Origin: JAGQKC01 sp965223675 | Lineage (GTDB): Bacteria > Nitrospirota > Nitrospiria > Nitrospirales > UBA8639 | DNA length: 64,000 bases | NCBI GenBank assembly: GCA_965223675.1 | Contig: OZ245013.1 | Location: forward strand, 3,286,001 to 3,350,000 | Reading direction: 5' to 3' | Shown here: positions 9,073 through 18,651 of the stretch, piece after piece | How the letters are laid out: each line of letters starts with the position of its first letter | Position numbering within the stretch: position 1 is the first letter of the stretch | The notes under the pieces: model-generated | Told to the model about the DNA's origin: nothing | Seen by the model: only the letters and a program-made list of their open reading frames with translations | The model's database searches: none | Position numbers and translations under genes: made by a program

Positions 9073-9345
9073 ATGCCCCAAACACTCTATATCCTCACTA
9101 ACACTGGTCAAAGTGAAAAAGAAGACTTTGTGAACTATATCCACGAAGAGTCAAATAAAGGCGATCTTCACGTATCTGTTGTGTTTGTGGAAGATCAACC
9201 AAATCCGCAAGGGATTAATATAGAAAATATGTATATGATTCAACAAGATGAGAGCACTTTACTCAAGGATACCAAATTAAAGCCTATTTCATATCAAGAT
9301 TTAGTTAGGCTGATTTTTGCCTCTGATAGTGTCTCTGTTATTTAA
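9073..9345 (+). CDS. DsrH/TusB-like small protein
   Basis: About 90 residues starting QTLYILTNTG and ending ISYQDLVRLIFASDSVSVI. The YxDFV-plus-hydrophobic ending resembles TusB/DsrH, the partner of TusC/DsrF. The conserved TusB cysteine is not visible, so activity in sulfur transfer is uncertain. An upstream TTG at 9058 is in frame, but the ATG at 9073 has GGAAG about 9 nt before it and is preferred. The pair sits between hisS and the origin region. Confidence 0.45.
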   Translation: MPQTLYILTNTGQSEKEDFVNYIHEESNKGDLHVSVVFVEDQPNPQGINIENMYMIQQDESTLLKDTKLKPISYQDLVRLIFASDSVSVI

Positions 9346-9675
9346 GAATTACACACATTCTCGTTATGCTCTCTTTCTAAATAATTATCTCAAGAATTAA
9401 GAACTAGTCGTGGGAGTAGTAAGCGTAATAAGGGCTGTGAGTATGGGGATAACTAATAATTAAGTTAATTTTATCAGGAAAATCAATTATTTATAAAATA
9501 GATCTCAAAAAGTTTCTTGTGGAGGATAATCATATTTCTGGAAGTAATTTGTAGATGAGCTGGTAGTTTGGTATGTAGATGTTGGTGGTAGATAACAACG
9601 TGTGTTGTGTGTAATTTATAGGTTCTTTTGGTGGCGAGTAAAATTATTAACAGGTGTTTATAAGTCTGTGAATAA
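9346..9675 (+). other. oriC: Probable replication origin region (oriC) upstream of dnaA
   Basis: This roughly 320-bp gene-free, AT-rich stretch precedes dnaA. It contains TGGGGATAA (9444-9452, complement of a one-mismatch DnaA box) and TGTGAATAA (9667-9675, complement of TTATTCACA). An AT-rich run at about 9450-9515 could serve as the unwinding element. Several TAG triplets (GTAGATG, GGTAGTT, GGTAGAT; about 9550-9595) recall DnaA-trio elements. Classical TTATCCACA boxes are absent, so box number is low. Position beside dnaA-dnaN and near parS supports the call; function is inferred. Confidence 0.5.
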
Positions 9676-11053
9676 ATTAGATTCTTCTTTGGTTGAACAT
9701 CAAAATACTTGGAATCAAGTTTTGGACTTTCTTCAGTCCCGAGTTGGTGGAGAGGTACTAGAAACTTGGTTTAATCCTCTTCTGTTTGAGGGGATGAATG
9801 GGAAAAAAGCAAGGGTTTCAGTGCCTAATAAGTTCTTCGGAGAATGGTTGAGTAGAAATTACTTAGATGTATTAGCTGAGGCGATTCAGTCAGTGGGTTC
9901 GCTTGCAGACCCTGTTGAAGTCGATTTCATCGTCAGGGACACCAATGAAGATACACAACCTTTTCGAGCTTCATCCACTGCACCATCTTTACCTTTACGA
10001 GATCAAAAAACAGCCCAGACTCGAAATAAGAAATCTCCTCTTCCGAACCCAAAATACACATTTGACAACTTTGTCGTAGGAGCTAGTAACCAATTTGCTC
10101 ATGCTGCCAGCAGAGCAGTGGCGGAGTCACCTGCTCTGGCTTATAACCCTTTGTTTATCTATGGAGGTGTCGGTCTAGGTAAGACACATCTACTCCATTC
10201 GATTGGGAACCATGTAGCAAGGAATGGTGACCTTCGAATTGCATACGTCACTACAGAGCAATTCACGAATGAAGTGATCAATTCTATTCGCTACGACAAG
10301 ATGATCGAATTACGCCGCCGATATCGAAATGTCGACATGCTTCTCATCGATGATATTCAATTCTTGGCTGGCAAAGAAAGAACTCAAGAAGAATTCTTCC
10401 ACACGTTTAATTCGCTCTATGAAGCAAGAAAACAGATTGTCCTCTCAAGTGACCGTTTTCCGAAAGAAATGCCCTCGATGGAAGAGCGTCTTCGATCGCG
10501 GTTTGAATGGGGCTTGATTGCGGATCTCCAACAACCAGATGTGGAGACTCGTATCGCCATCTTGCGAAAAAAATCTGAAGAAGAGGGCGTAGGTATTTCA
10601 GAAGATGTCATTCAACTGCTTGCGGTCAACCTCAAAAGCAATATCCGGGAAATTGAAGGAGCCCTGATTCGTTTGGGGGCATATGCGTCCCTCACTGGGC
10701 AAGTGATCACCGTTGAAATGGCCAAGAATGTTCTCCGTGATCTTCTTGGTGGCAAACGTAACGTGATCACCGTCGAGGATATTCAAGAGATCGTCGCAAC
10801 ACGTTTCCATGTCAAAGTGTCAGATTTGAAGTCCAAGCGTCGAACGAAAACTCTTGTTCATCCACGGCAGGTCGCGATGTATCTATGTCGAGAATTAACC
10901 GATGCATCATTTCCCGAAATAGGTCGAGACTTTGGGGGAAAAGACCATACGACGATCATTCATGCTTGTAAGCAAATACAAAAATCACAAGAGACTGATT
11001 CAGTGTTGAAAACGACTATAGCGAGTCTCAAAGAAGAAATTGGCAAAGGGTAG
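9668..11053 (+). CDS. dnaA: Chromosomal replication initiator DnaA
   Basis: AAA+ initiator that binds DnaA boxes and opens oriC. Domain I begins around NTWNQVLDFLQ. After a Q/T-rich linker the AAA+ domain follows, with Walker A GGVGLGKT at about 166-173 and Walker B LLIDDIQ at about 225-231. The C-terminal helix-turn-helix signature is FGGKDHTTIIHACKQI. The open frame starts at a GTG at 9602, but the first 22 residues look unlike DnaA. The GTG at 9668 gives 461 residues and a normal N-terminus. That start overlaps a DnaA-box-like sequence, so self-regulation is possible. Confidence 0.96.
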   Translation: MNKLDSSLVEHQNTWNQVLDFLQSRVGGEVLETWFNPLLFEGMNGKKARVSVPNKFFGEWLSRNYLDVLAEAIQSVGSLADPVEVDFIVRDTNEDTQPFRASSTAPSLPLRDQKTAQTRNKKSPLPNPKYTFDNFVVGASNQFAHAASRAVAESPALAYNPLFIYGGVGLGKTHLLHSIGNHVARNGDLRIAYVTTEQFTNEVINSIRYDKMIELRRRYRNVDMLLIDDIQFLAGKERTQEEFFHTFNSLYEARKQIVLSSDRFPKEMPSMEERLRSRFEWGLIADLQQPDVETRIAILRKKSEEEGVGISEDVIQLLAVNLKSNIREIEGALIRLGAYASLTGQVITVEMAKNVLRDLLGGKRNVITVEDIQEIVATRFHVKVSDLKSKRRTKTLVHPRQVAMYLCRELTDASFPEIGRDFGGKDHTTIIHACKQIQKSQETDSVLKTTIASLKEEIGKG

Positions 11054-11070
11054 CCGAGGAGAGTCATGAC

Positions 11071-12198
11071 ATGAAGGTCAAAATACAGCGCCAAGATCTT
11101 CTCACAGCCCTTCAACGTGTTCAGGGAGTTGTCGAGAAGAGAAATACCATGCCTATCCTGGCCAATATTCTCTTGGAAGCCAAAAAGGATGGTTTGGATA
11201 TCCTGGCGACCGATTTAGAATTAGCTATGCGAGGCCTCTATAAAGCCACAGTCGAGGAGCCGGGTTCTGTGACGTTTTCAGCCCGTAAGCTTTTTGAAAT
11301 TTTAAAAGAAATTCGAGAGCCAGAAGTCAAACTAGCCGTTGCTGATAATAGTTGGGTCACGATCAAAGCTGGTCGAAGTGAATTCCGAGTGGTGGGTCTT
11401 CCCAGTCAAGATTATCCTAGTCTTCCGGCTATTGAAAGAGACGGACTTATTCCTCTTCCTTCAGCAGGACTTTTAGAATTAATCCGACGAACAATCTTTG
11501 CAGTAGGTGACAATGATACTCGGTATGTTCTCAATGGAGTCTTGCTGTCGATCATTAGTGAGAGCACAAAGAAAGCTACTATTCGTTTGGTCGGCACCGA
11601 TGGTCACCGCCTGGCCATGGCAGAAGAAGAGGTCTCGATTGATCAATCCGCTCTTCCTTCCAAAGAGACCAAGGTTATTATTCCCAAAAAGGCGGCCATC
11701 GAAATCCGACGTCTTCTGGAAGAAGATGACAACGAACCCCTTATTGGATTTACCAAGAACATGGTTATCTTCCGCAAAAGCGGACTCGTCCTCACATCAC
11801 GTGTGATGGAAGGAGCCTATCCCAACTATCAACAAGTGGTCCCCAAAGATGGACCGAAGAAGGTGAAGGTCTCGAGAGAAGAATTGGAAGGAGCGATCCG
11901 GCGAGTTTCGCTGCTTTCTAAAGATAAGTCCTATGCAATCAAACTTTCCTTTACAAAAGCTCAGATTCATTTATCATCGAGTAATCCGGACTTGGGAGAA
12001 GCGAACGAAGAAATATCAGCGGAACATCAAGGAGACGATTTCTCCACAGGGTTTAATGCGCGGTATTTGCTTGATGTACTGAGTGCGATAGATGGTGAAC
12101 TCCTGACACTGCAAATGGAAACACCGCTGAGTCCGTGCTTAATCCAGGAGCACGAGAATAAAAAATTCAAGGCCGTGGTCATGCCAGTAAAAGTCTAG
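11071..12198 (+). CDS. dnaN: DNA polymerase III beta sliding clamp
   Basis: The 375-residue protein has the three-repeat clamp layout. It starts MKVKIQRQDLLTALQRVQG and VVEKRNTMPILANILLEA, has GTDGHRLAMAEEEV in the middle domain and MEGAYPNYQQVVP at the start of the third domain, and ends with VMPVKV, close to the usual VMPMRL tail. The clamp tethers polymerase III and many repair proteins to DNA. It follows dnaA by 17 bp, so dnaA-dnaN are very likely one transcript. Confidence 0.97.
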   Translation: MKVKIQRQDLLTALQRVQGVVEKRNTMPILANILLEAKKDGLDILATDLELAMRGLYKATVEEPGSVTFSARKLFEILKEIREPEVKLAVADNSWVTIKAGRSEFRVVGLPSQDYPSLPAIERDGLIPLPSAGLLELIRRTIFAVGDNDTRYVLNGVLLSIISESTKKATIRLVGTDGHRLAMAEEEVSIDQSALPSKETKVIIPKKAAIEIRRLLEEDDNEPLIGFTKNMVIFRKSGLVLTSRVMEGAYPNYQQVVPKDGPKKVKVSREELEGAIRRVSLLSKDKSYAIKLSFTKAQIHLSSSNPDLGEANEEISAEHQGDDFSTGFNARYLLDVLSAIDGELLTLQMETPLSPCLIQEHENKKFKAVVMPVKV

Positions 12199-12254
12199 TG
12201 GGCTTTGAATAATCTGGGGCACAATTCACTAACTACACCACGTCAATAGAAGCT

Positions 12255-14759
12255 ATGGAATCTTCCGAAATACCGGGACCAGGTGACGTACAAGCAGGCG
12301 GATCTGGAGCGTCAAAACAGCAGTATGATGCCGACCAAATCCGTGTTTTAGAAGGCCTGGAGGCAGTAAGGAAACGTCCTGCGATGTACATCGGCAGCAC
12401 GGGGCCAGACGGGTTGCACCACCTTGTGTACGAAGTCGTGGACAATAGTGTCGACGAACATATGGCCGGCTTCGGCAAAGAAATCCATGTGACAATTCAA
12501 CTAGATGGAAGTGTGGTGGTCGCTGATAACGGACGCGGTATTCCTACAGGGATGCATTCCACGCAGAAAAAATCTGCAGCCGAAGTCGCCCTCACGGTGC
12601 TTCATGCCGGCGGTAAATTTGAGCAAGGCGCATACACCGTTTCGGGTGGACTCCACGGGGTGGGGATTTCAGTCGTCAATGCCTTATCTGAATGGCTAGA
12701 ATTAGAAATTTGGCAAAACGAACAAGTCTTTGAACAGCGTTACCTTCGGGGAATACCTGTAGATCCTCTCGCCACGACGGGGAAAACTAAAAAGCGAGGA
12801 ACGAAGATTACCTTTATGCCCGATGCGCAGATTTTTGAAACCATCGAATTTAGCTTTGACGTGCTGGCGCGACGGCTCAGGGAATTGGCATTCCTCAATA
12901 AAGGTCTCGCGATCCATCTTATCGATCAGCGACAAGGAAAAGAAAAGGAACAAGAGTTTTGTTATGAAGGCGGAATCGTCTCGTTTGTCGAACATCTGAA
13001 TGAAGCCAAGACACCGCTGCATAAACCCATCGTAATTGAAAACGAGAAACCCGACATGATTCTCGAGGTCGCACTCCAATTCAACGTGGGCTATGCCGAA
13101 AATCTCTTCTCGTTTGCGAACAACATCAACACGCGTGAAGGGGGAACGCATCTGATTGGCTTCAAAGCGGCCTTAACGAGGACGATTAACTCCTATGCAT
13201 CTTCCAATGATCTCCTAAAAAAAGAAGTAGAGTCCCTTTCTGGAGACGACGTCCGCGAAGGGTTGACAGCAGTAATTAGCGTGAAGGTTCGCAATCCTCA
13301 GTTCGAAGGACAAACGAAAGCCAAGCTAGGTAATAGCGAAGTCAAAGGTGTCGTGGAGGCGGCGGTCAACGACGCACTCGGAGCGTACTTCGAACAAAAC
13401 CCGCCGGTGGCCAAAAAGATTATCGGAAAAGCCATCGATGCAGCCAGAGCCAGGGAAGCTGCGAGAAAAGCCAAAGAACTGATTCGCAGAAAAGGGGCCC
13501 TGGATGGTGGTTCGCTGCCGGGCAAGCTCGCCGATTGTTCGGAAAAAGATCCGGCCCTGAGCGAATTGTTCATCGTAGAAGGAGACTCGGCAGGAGGTTC
13601 AGCAAAGCAAGGCCGGGATCGGAAGTTTCAAGCCATTCTCCCACTCAAAGGGAAAATTTTGAATGTGGAAAAAGCCCGTTTCGACAAGATGCTTTCCAGT
13701 GAGGAAATCCGTACCTTGATCATGGCCTTAGGAACTGGGATCGGGCGGAGACGAGAAGAATCGGAAAAGGGTAAGGATGATAAGGAAGTATTTGATATTA
13801 GTCGTGCTCGCTACCACAAGATCATTCTGATGACCGATGCTGATGTCGATGGCAGTCACATACGAACGCTTCTCCTCACTTTTTTGTTTCGGCAAATGCA
13901 TGAGTTGGTTGAACGTGGCTATATCTACATTGCTCAGCCACCGTTGTACAAAGTGAAAAAAGGCAAGGCAGAACAGTACCTGAAAGACGATAATGCTCTC
14001 AACGAGTATCTTTCTGCGCTGGCCGTGGAAGAGGTTGAAGTCTTCGTTGAGCGAGACAACGGATTCGTGTCACAGAAAAATCTCCTACCTCTGCTTAAGA
14101 ATTTGATTTCGTTTGAAGATTTGTTGAACCGTTTTGGAAAACGCCAATATGAAACCGGCATCTTGCGGGCGTTCGTTGATGAACACACATTAAGCCGAGA
14201 TCTACTGAAAGATCGAGCTCAACTTGAGGCTGTGGTTGCGGAGGTAAAACAGTCGCTCGAAAAAGCCTATCCCCATTCAAGAATCACGCTAGAGATACGG
14301 GAGGACGAAGAACATAATACGCATTCGGTGCTTTGCCGGATACCGACAAATGGGATGATTCATACATTAACGCTCACGCATGATTTAATTGGGTCCGCTG
14401 ATTTTCGAGAATTGCAAAAACTGAGTCCTACCGCCATGGGATTGGGAAAACCTTCGTACAAAATGAAAGTCAAAGAAATCGTGTCGGAATTTGCCACATC
14501 GGATCAGCTCGTGGAAGCAATCCTCGCTACCGGCAAAAAAGGGCTGTCGTTGCAACGTTACAAGGGCTTAGGAGAAATGAACCCCGGACAACTGTGGGAA
14601 ACGACCATGGATCCAGAAACTCGCGCGCTCTTGCAGGTGAAACTCGAAGACATGACGGGGGTCGACGAAATCTTCACCATCCTCATGGGTGACGAAGTTG
14701 AACCTCGGCGAAACTTTATTCAGCAACATGCCCTTGAAGTCCGGAATCTCGATGTCTAG
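12255..14759 (+). CDS. gyrB: DNA gyrase subunit B
   Basis: ATPase subunit of DNA gyrase. Family motifs in order: KRPAMYIGST and VVDNSVDE (GHKL ATPase), GLHGVGISVVNALS, EGDSAGGSAKQGRDR and LPLKGKILNVEKAR (TOPRIM), DADVDGSHIRTLLLTF, and QRYKGLGEMNPGQLWETTMD at the C-terminus. At 834 residues it carries the extra domain of about 170 residues inside TOPRIM seen in E. coli-type GyrB rather than the short 640-residue form. The N-terminal extension before DADQIRVLEG is glycine/serine-rich. Confidence 0.97.
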   Translation: MESSEIPGPGDVQAGGSGASKQQYDADQIRVLEGLEAVRKRPAMYIGSTGPDGLHHLVYEVVDNSVDEHMAGFGKEIHVTIQLDGSVVVADNGRGIPTGMHSTQKKSAAEVALTVLHAGGKFEQGAYTVSGGLHGVGISVVNALSEWLELEIWQNEQVFEQRYLRGIPVDPLATTGKTKKRGTKITFMPDAQIFETIEFSFDVLARRLRELAFLNKGLAIHLIDQRQGKEKEQEFCYEGGIVSFVEHLNEAKTPLHKPIVIENEKPDMILEVALQFNVGYAENLFSFANNINTREGGTHLIGFKAALTRTINSYASSNDLLKKEVESLSGDDVREGLTAVISVKVRNPQFEGQTKAKLGNSEVKGVVEAAVNDALGAYFEQNPPVAKKIIGKAIDAARAREAARKAKELIRRKGALDGGSLPGKLADCSEKDPALSELFIVEGDSAGGSAKQGRDRKFQAILPLKGKILNVEKARFDKMLSSEEIRTLIMALGTGIGRRREESEKGKDDKEVFDISRARYHKIILMTDADVDGSHIRTLLLTFLFRQMHELVERGYIYIAQPPLYKVKKGKAEQYLKDDNALNEYLSALAVEEVEVFVERDNGFVSQKNLLPLLKNLISFEDLLNRFGKRQYETGILRAFVDEHTLSRDLLKDRAQLEAVVAEVKQSLEKAYPHSRITLEIREDEEHNTHSVLCRIPTNGMIHTLTLTHDLIGSADFRELQKLSPTAMGLGKPSYKMKVKEIVSEFATSDQLVEAILATGKKGLSLQRYKGLGEMNPGQLWETTMDPETRALLQVKLEDMTGVDEIFTILMGDEVEPRRNFIQQHALEVRNLDV

Positions 14760-14870
14760 AAATTGAGTGAAAAAGTCAAGATGAAAATTGCAAAGTAAAA
14801 AAAGTAGCGCCAAATCCTATATTTTCCAATTTAATTTTTTCAATTTGCCTCTTGCATTTGCTAAGTCACC

Positions 14871-17381
14871 ATGCCAACTGAAGAACGTCTGACACAGATC
14901 GCTATCGAAGACGAGATGCGCCTGTCGTACCTTGATTACGCGATGAGCGTGATCGTTGGCCGAGCCTTGCCCGACGTGCGAGACGGTCTTAAACCCGTTC
15001 ACCGCCGAATTCTGTATGGTATGAACGAGATGGGGCTCGCGGCAAACCGACCCTACCGAAAGTCTGCCAAGATCGTCGGGGAAATCATGGGTAATTATCA
15101 CCCCCATGGCGACTCGGCGATTTACGACACGCTCGTGCGCATGGCGCAGCCTTTTAACATGCGCTACACCTTGGTCGATGGCCAAGGGAATTATGGTTCC
15201 GTCGACGGCGATCCACCGGCGGCGATGCGGTACACGGAAGCTCGGCTTACTAAAATCGCCCAGGAAATGCTGGTGGATATCGATAAGGAAACGGTCGATT
15301 TCACACCGACTTATGACGAATCCAGTACCGAGCCACTCGTCTTGCCCGCCAGGGTCCCCAGCCTTCTGATTAATGGCGCGGGCGGCATTGCGGTAGGCTA
15401 TGCCACCAACATTCCGACCCACAATCTAAGCGAGGTGGTAAGCGCGCTGATTGAGTTAATCGATCGCCCTGAAATGGAAATCAACGATCTGATGGAATTG
15501 ATCCCAGGTCCAGACTTCCCGACTGCTGGGTTCATCTATGGCACCCAAGGAATTAAGGAGGCCTACCATACCGGTCGAGGATTACTGACGGTTAGGGCAA
15601 AGGCCGATATTGAAACAGATGAGAAAACGGATCGTTCACGCATTATCGTGACGGAATTACCCTACCAAGTGAATAAGGCGCGGCTACTTGAAAAGATTGC
15701 CGAACTGATACATGACAAGCGAATCGAGGGAATCTCTGATCTACGGGATGAGTCCGACCGTGATGGCCTACGAGTGGTTATCGAGCTCAAGAAAAACGAA
15801 ACGCCTATCGTGCTGCTCAATCAGTTGTACAAGCATACACAAATGCAGACGACCTTTGGCGTCATCATGCTGGCATTGGTTCAGAACCGTCCAGAGGTCT
15901 TAAATCTTAAGCAGATTCTTGCGGCTTTTATCGAGCATCGCCGTGAGGTCATTATACGGCGGACCGCGTTTGATCTTCGAAAAGCCGAAGAGCGCGCACA
16001 TGTGCTAGAAGGACTGACGATTGCTTTATCCAATCTCGATGCCATTATCGCCTTGATCCGTGGCGCGAGTGCACCGGATGTCGCTCGTCAGGGATTAATG
16101 GAGCAATTTTCTCTGAGTGAAATTCAGGCTAATGCGATTTTGGATATGCGCTTGCAACGTCTCACGCAATTAGAGCAGGAAAAACTTGCGCAGGAATACC
16201 AGGAGATCAAGGCAAAAATTCTCGAGCTTAAAGAGATTCTGGAATCTGACCCACGCGTGCGAGAGATTATCAAGGATGAATTGCTTGAAATCAAAGAGGG
16301 CTACACGGATGAACGGCGGACGCGCATCATCCCGGTTGAAGCTGAAATCCAACGCGAAGACCTCATCGTGGAAGAAGAGGTGATTGTCACGGTCTCGCAT
16401 GCAGGATATATCAAACGGAATCCCGCATCTGAGTACCGCGCGCAAAATCGTGGAGGTAAGGGCAAAATTGGAATGGGTGTGCGCGATGAAGACTTTGTGG
16501 AGAAGATATTCAGCGCCTCAACCCATGACCACCTGCTCTTCTTTACCGACGCCGGAAAGGTCTACTGGCTCAAGGTCTACGAACTTCCGGATGTTGGCCG
16601 CGCCACGAAGGGGAAAGCCATCGTCAATCTTTTAGCTTTGGCGCAAGACGAAAAAGTTACGGTCACGTTGCCGGTGAAAGAGTTTCGTGATGATCAATAT
16701 ATTGTCATGGCTACGCGTCAGGGGATCATTAAGAAAACAGAGCTCTCAGCCTATTCCAATCCTCGGCAAGGTGGCATTATCGCCTTATCGTTAGATGACG
16801 GAGACAAACTGATTGGCGTGGAGCTCACCGATGGGAAACAAGACATTGTGTTGGGAACACGTCTTGGCCTCGTCATTCGTTTTAAAGAACGGGATGTCCG
16901 AGCCATGGGGCGAACCGCGCGAGGAGTGAGAGGGATTAACCTTGAAGAGAGTAACCATGTGATTGGGATGACGACATTGTATCCAGACTCTGGCTCCTCC
17001 GTGTTAACGGTAACCGAGTTAGGCTACGGCAAACGTACGCAAGCCTCTGAGTATCGAGCGCAAGCTCGTGCGGGCAAAGGTGTGATCAGTGTAAGAATCA
17101 CAGACAAAAATGGCCCCGCCGTCTCGTTTCACCAAGTGACTGATGCCGATGATATTATGATGATGACCGCAGAAGGCAAGGTCTTACGGATGCGGGTCGA
17201 GGATCTTCGAGAAATCGGTCGAAATGCGCAAGGCGTGCGATTGATCGATATGTCTGAAGAAGACCGTGTCGTCGGTGTCGCCAAGCTAAGCGATTCCACA
17301 GTCTCAGAGAATGGTGATCCTGACACCAATGGCCAGCCGCCATTAGAATCTGAGTCTGATGGCGCTGGGGACAGCGAGTAA
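14871..17381 (+). CDS. gyrA: DNA gyrase subunit A
   Basis: DNA breakage-reunion subunit of gyrase, 836 residues. The active tyrosine is Tyr121 in AMRYTEARL. The quinolone-determining region reads NYHPHGDSAIYDTLVRM, with Ser82 and Asp86 at the positions where resistance changes usually occur, so it looks wild type. The C-terminal DNA-wrapping domain carries the GyrA box as QNRGGKG, which identifies gyrase rather than topoisomerase IV. It follows gyrB by 111 bp on the same strand. The tail after about 810 is acidic. Confidence 0.97.
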   Translation: MPTEERLTQIAIEDEMRLSYLDYAMSVIVGRALPDVRDGLKPVHRRILYGMNEMGLAANRPYRKSAKIVGEIMGNYHPHGDSAIYDTLVRMAQPFNMRYTLVDGQGNYGSVDGDPPAAMRYTEARLTKIAQEMLVDIDKETVDFTPTYDESSTEPLVLPARVPSLLINGAGGIAVGYATNIPTHNLSEVVSALIELIDRPEMEINDLMELIPGPDFPTAGFIYGTQGIKEAYHTGRGLLTVRAKADIETDEKTDRSRIIVTELPYQVNKARLLEKIAELIHDKRIEGISDLRDESDRDGLRVVIELKKNETPIVLLNQLYKHTQMQTTFGVIMLALVQNRPEVLNLKQILAAFIEHRREVIIRRTAFDLRKAEERAHVLEGLTIALSNLDAIIALIRGASAPDVARQGLMEQFSLSEIQANAILDMRLQRLTQLEQEKLAQEYQEIKAKILELKEILESDPRVREIIKDELLEIKEGYTDERRTRIIPVEAEIQREDLIVEEEVIVTVSHAGYIKRNPASEYRAQNRGGKGKIGMGVRDEDFVEKIFSASTHDHLLFFTDAGKVYWLKVYELPDVGRATKGKAIVNLLALAQDEKVTVTLPVKEFRDDQYIVMATRQGIIKKTELSAYSNPRQGGIIALSLDDGDKLIGVELTDGKQDIVLGTRLGLVIRFKERDVRAMGRTARGVRGINLEESNHVIGMTTLYPDSGSSVLTVTELGYGKRTQASEYRAQARAGKGVISVRITDKNGPAVSFHQVTDADDIMMMTAEGKVLRMRVEDLREIGRNAQGVRLIDMSEEDRVVGVAKLSDSTVSENGDPDTNGQPPLESESDGAGDSE

Positions 17382-17579
17382 CGGCTTCTAGAGTTTTTTG
17401 CTTTCCCCTAATACATTTCCTTGACCTCTTTCAACTTCACAGTTCTTCCTACTCACTTTACTTTAAGATAAAAAATGAATATTCAAAGCATTATTGTAAA
17501 AAGCAGGAGGTATATCACCGCAAGGTGTTGAGTAAGAACGTTGAAGTCCATGCCATATTTTTAGAAGAGGTTCGATCAA

Positions 17580-17928
17580 ATGAGAGGTAAGCAAAACACA
17601 GAAAGATGGGGATGGGGCCTAGTGACTGGAACTGTTATCTGGTTCGGCTTAGGGCTGATCATGATACCGAGCTGGGCACTGGTGGCCGATGAGCCACCGC
17701 TAGAAAAACTGTGGAGTGCGGGCGGCGCCATCGGGTATTTAGCCAATTCTCCTGACGGTACGGCATTTGCCCTCAATTTAAATGCCGATGCCAATCTGAA
17801 TCAACGCGTGTCCATTGGGCCGCTTCTGCAGTTGGGTTTTACGAAGGAATTTTACTGATTTAGATCATGGACGTGGCCATAATGATACCAATGTGATGCC
17901 CAGTCTGACCTTCGGGATGCGATTCTGA
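17580..17928 (+). pseudogene. Broken outer-membrane beta-barrel protein gene
   Basis: The N-terminal part codes a signal peptide (VTGTVIWFGLGLIMIPSWALVA) and the start of a secreted protein, then stops at 17858 after LLQLGFTKEFY. In the next frame, overlapping the stop, the sequence continues as NFTDLDHGRGHNDTNVMPSL then TFGMRF and a stop at 17926. A terminal beta strand ending in phenylalanine is the hallmark of outer-membrane barrels. I infer a gene that has lost most of its middle and suffered a frameshift near 17848. It follows gyrA after 200 bp. Confidence 0.65.
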
Positions 17929-18363
17929 CTGGGTCTCAAACGGAGGACTCTGAGGTCTGGGATGCTGTACGAATCCTTTAAAACCCCTAGAACTCTGAAA
18001 TAATTGCAATTCGCTTGTTTCAGAATTTGTGGTTAGTTTCAGATGATTCTTGAGGATGGCTGGATTCTTGGCCTTTCATGATCACCGCCAATTATTGCTC
18101 TCACCTTGGTTATTGACATTCGCACAAATAAATATTAGTCTAAATTTTGACTACTTTTAATGTGCCAAACGAATAAATGACTGTTCATATGCCTCTTGTC
18201 GCCAGAGTCAGGTGCGCGCATGGAAGTAAATGTCAGACTCTGGACCGTTCAACGAGAAGTCACGAAGGTAATTCACATAATGTGTGAGTTGAGACTGGAA
18301 GCAAGGCTGATTCAAGGGTGTGGTAGTATCTAGTTGAATGGTGTATTAGAAGGAGAGGGCTGT
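17929..18363. other. Intergenic stretch with an 8-bp inverted repeat
   Basis: No coding frame is convincing here. CCAGAGTC (18202-18209) is repeated inverted as GACTCTGG (18236-18243) with a 26-bp loop, 120 bp before the antitoxin start. It may be an operator-like or repeat element; nothing shows which. Confidence 0.3.
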
Positions 18364-18651
18364 ATGTCGAAAACGCTGACGGTATCAGAAGCCAAGGCCC
18401 GATTGAGCGAACTCGTCGCCAACGTGCAGCAGACCGAAGAAGAACTGGTGATTACCCGGAATGGGCGACCCGCAGCAGTCCTTATGAGTGCAGAAGAGTT
18501 TGAGAGCTTGAAGGAAACTCAGGAAATTAAGAAAGATCAAGCTCTGATGAAAGAAATTAAACAAGGATTAGCTCAGTTGGAAAAGGGCCACCGATATTCT
18601 TTTGAAGATGTGTTTGGTCCATTGTCGCCTACTCCAAAACGAAAAAAATGA
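18364..18651 (+). CDS. Phd/YefM-type antitoxin
   Basis: About 95 residues. The N-terminus LTVSEAKARLSELVANVQQT, followed by EELVITRNGRPAAVLMSAEE, is the Phd/YefM DNA-binding fold: a short beta-alpha unit, then RNGxPxAVLxSxxE. The C-terminal part is charged and probably wraps the toxin. A longer frame from a TTG at 18334 exists, but the ATG at 18364 has AGGAGAG just upstream and is the better start. Its stop overlaps the start of the toxin in an ATGA. Such antitoxins normally repress their own promoter together with the toxin. Confidence 0.85.
   Translation: MSKTLTVSEAKARLSELVANVQQTEEELVITRNGRPAAVLMSAEEFESLKETQEIKKDQALMKEIKQGLAQLEKGHRYSFEDVFGPLSPTPKRKK

Noticed and set aside
14817..15422. 201-codon minus-strand ORF opposite the start of gyrA
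   Set aside because: It is fully antisense to the conserved gyrase core; its length comes from the codon bias of gyrA.
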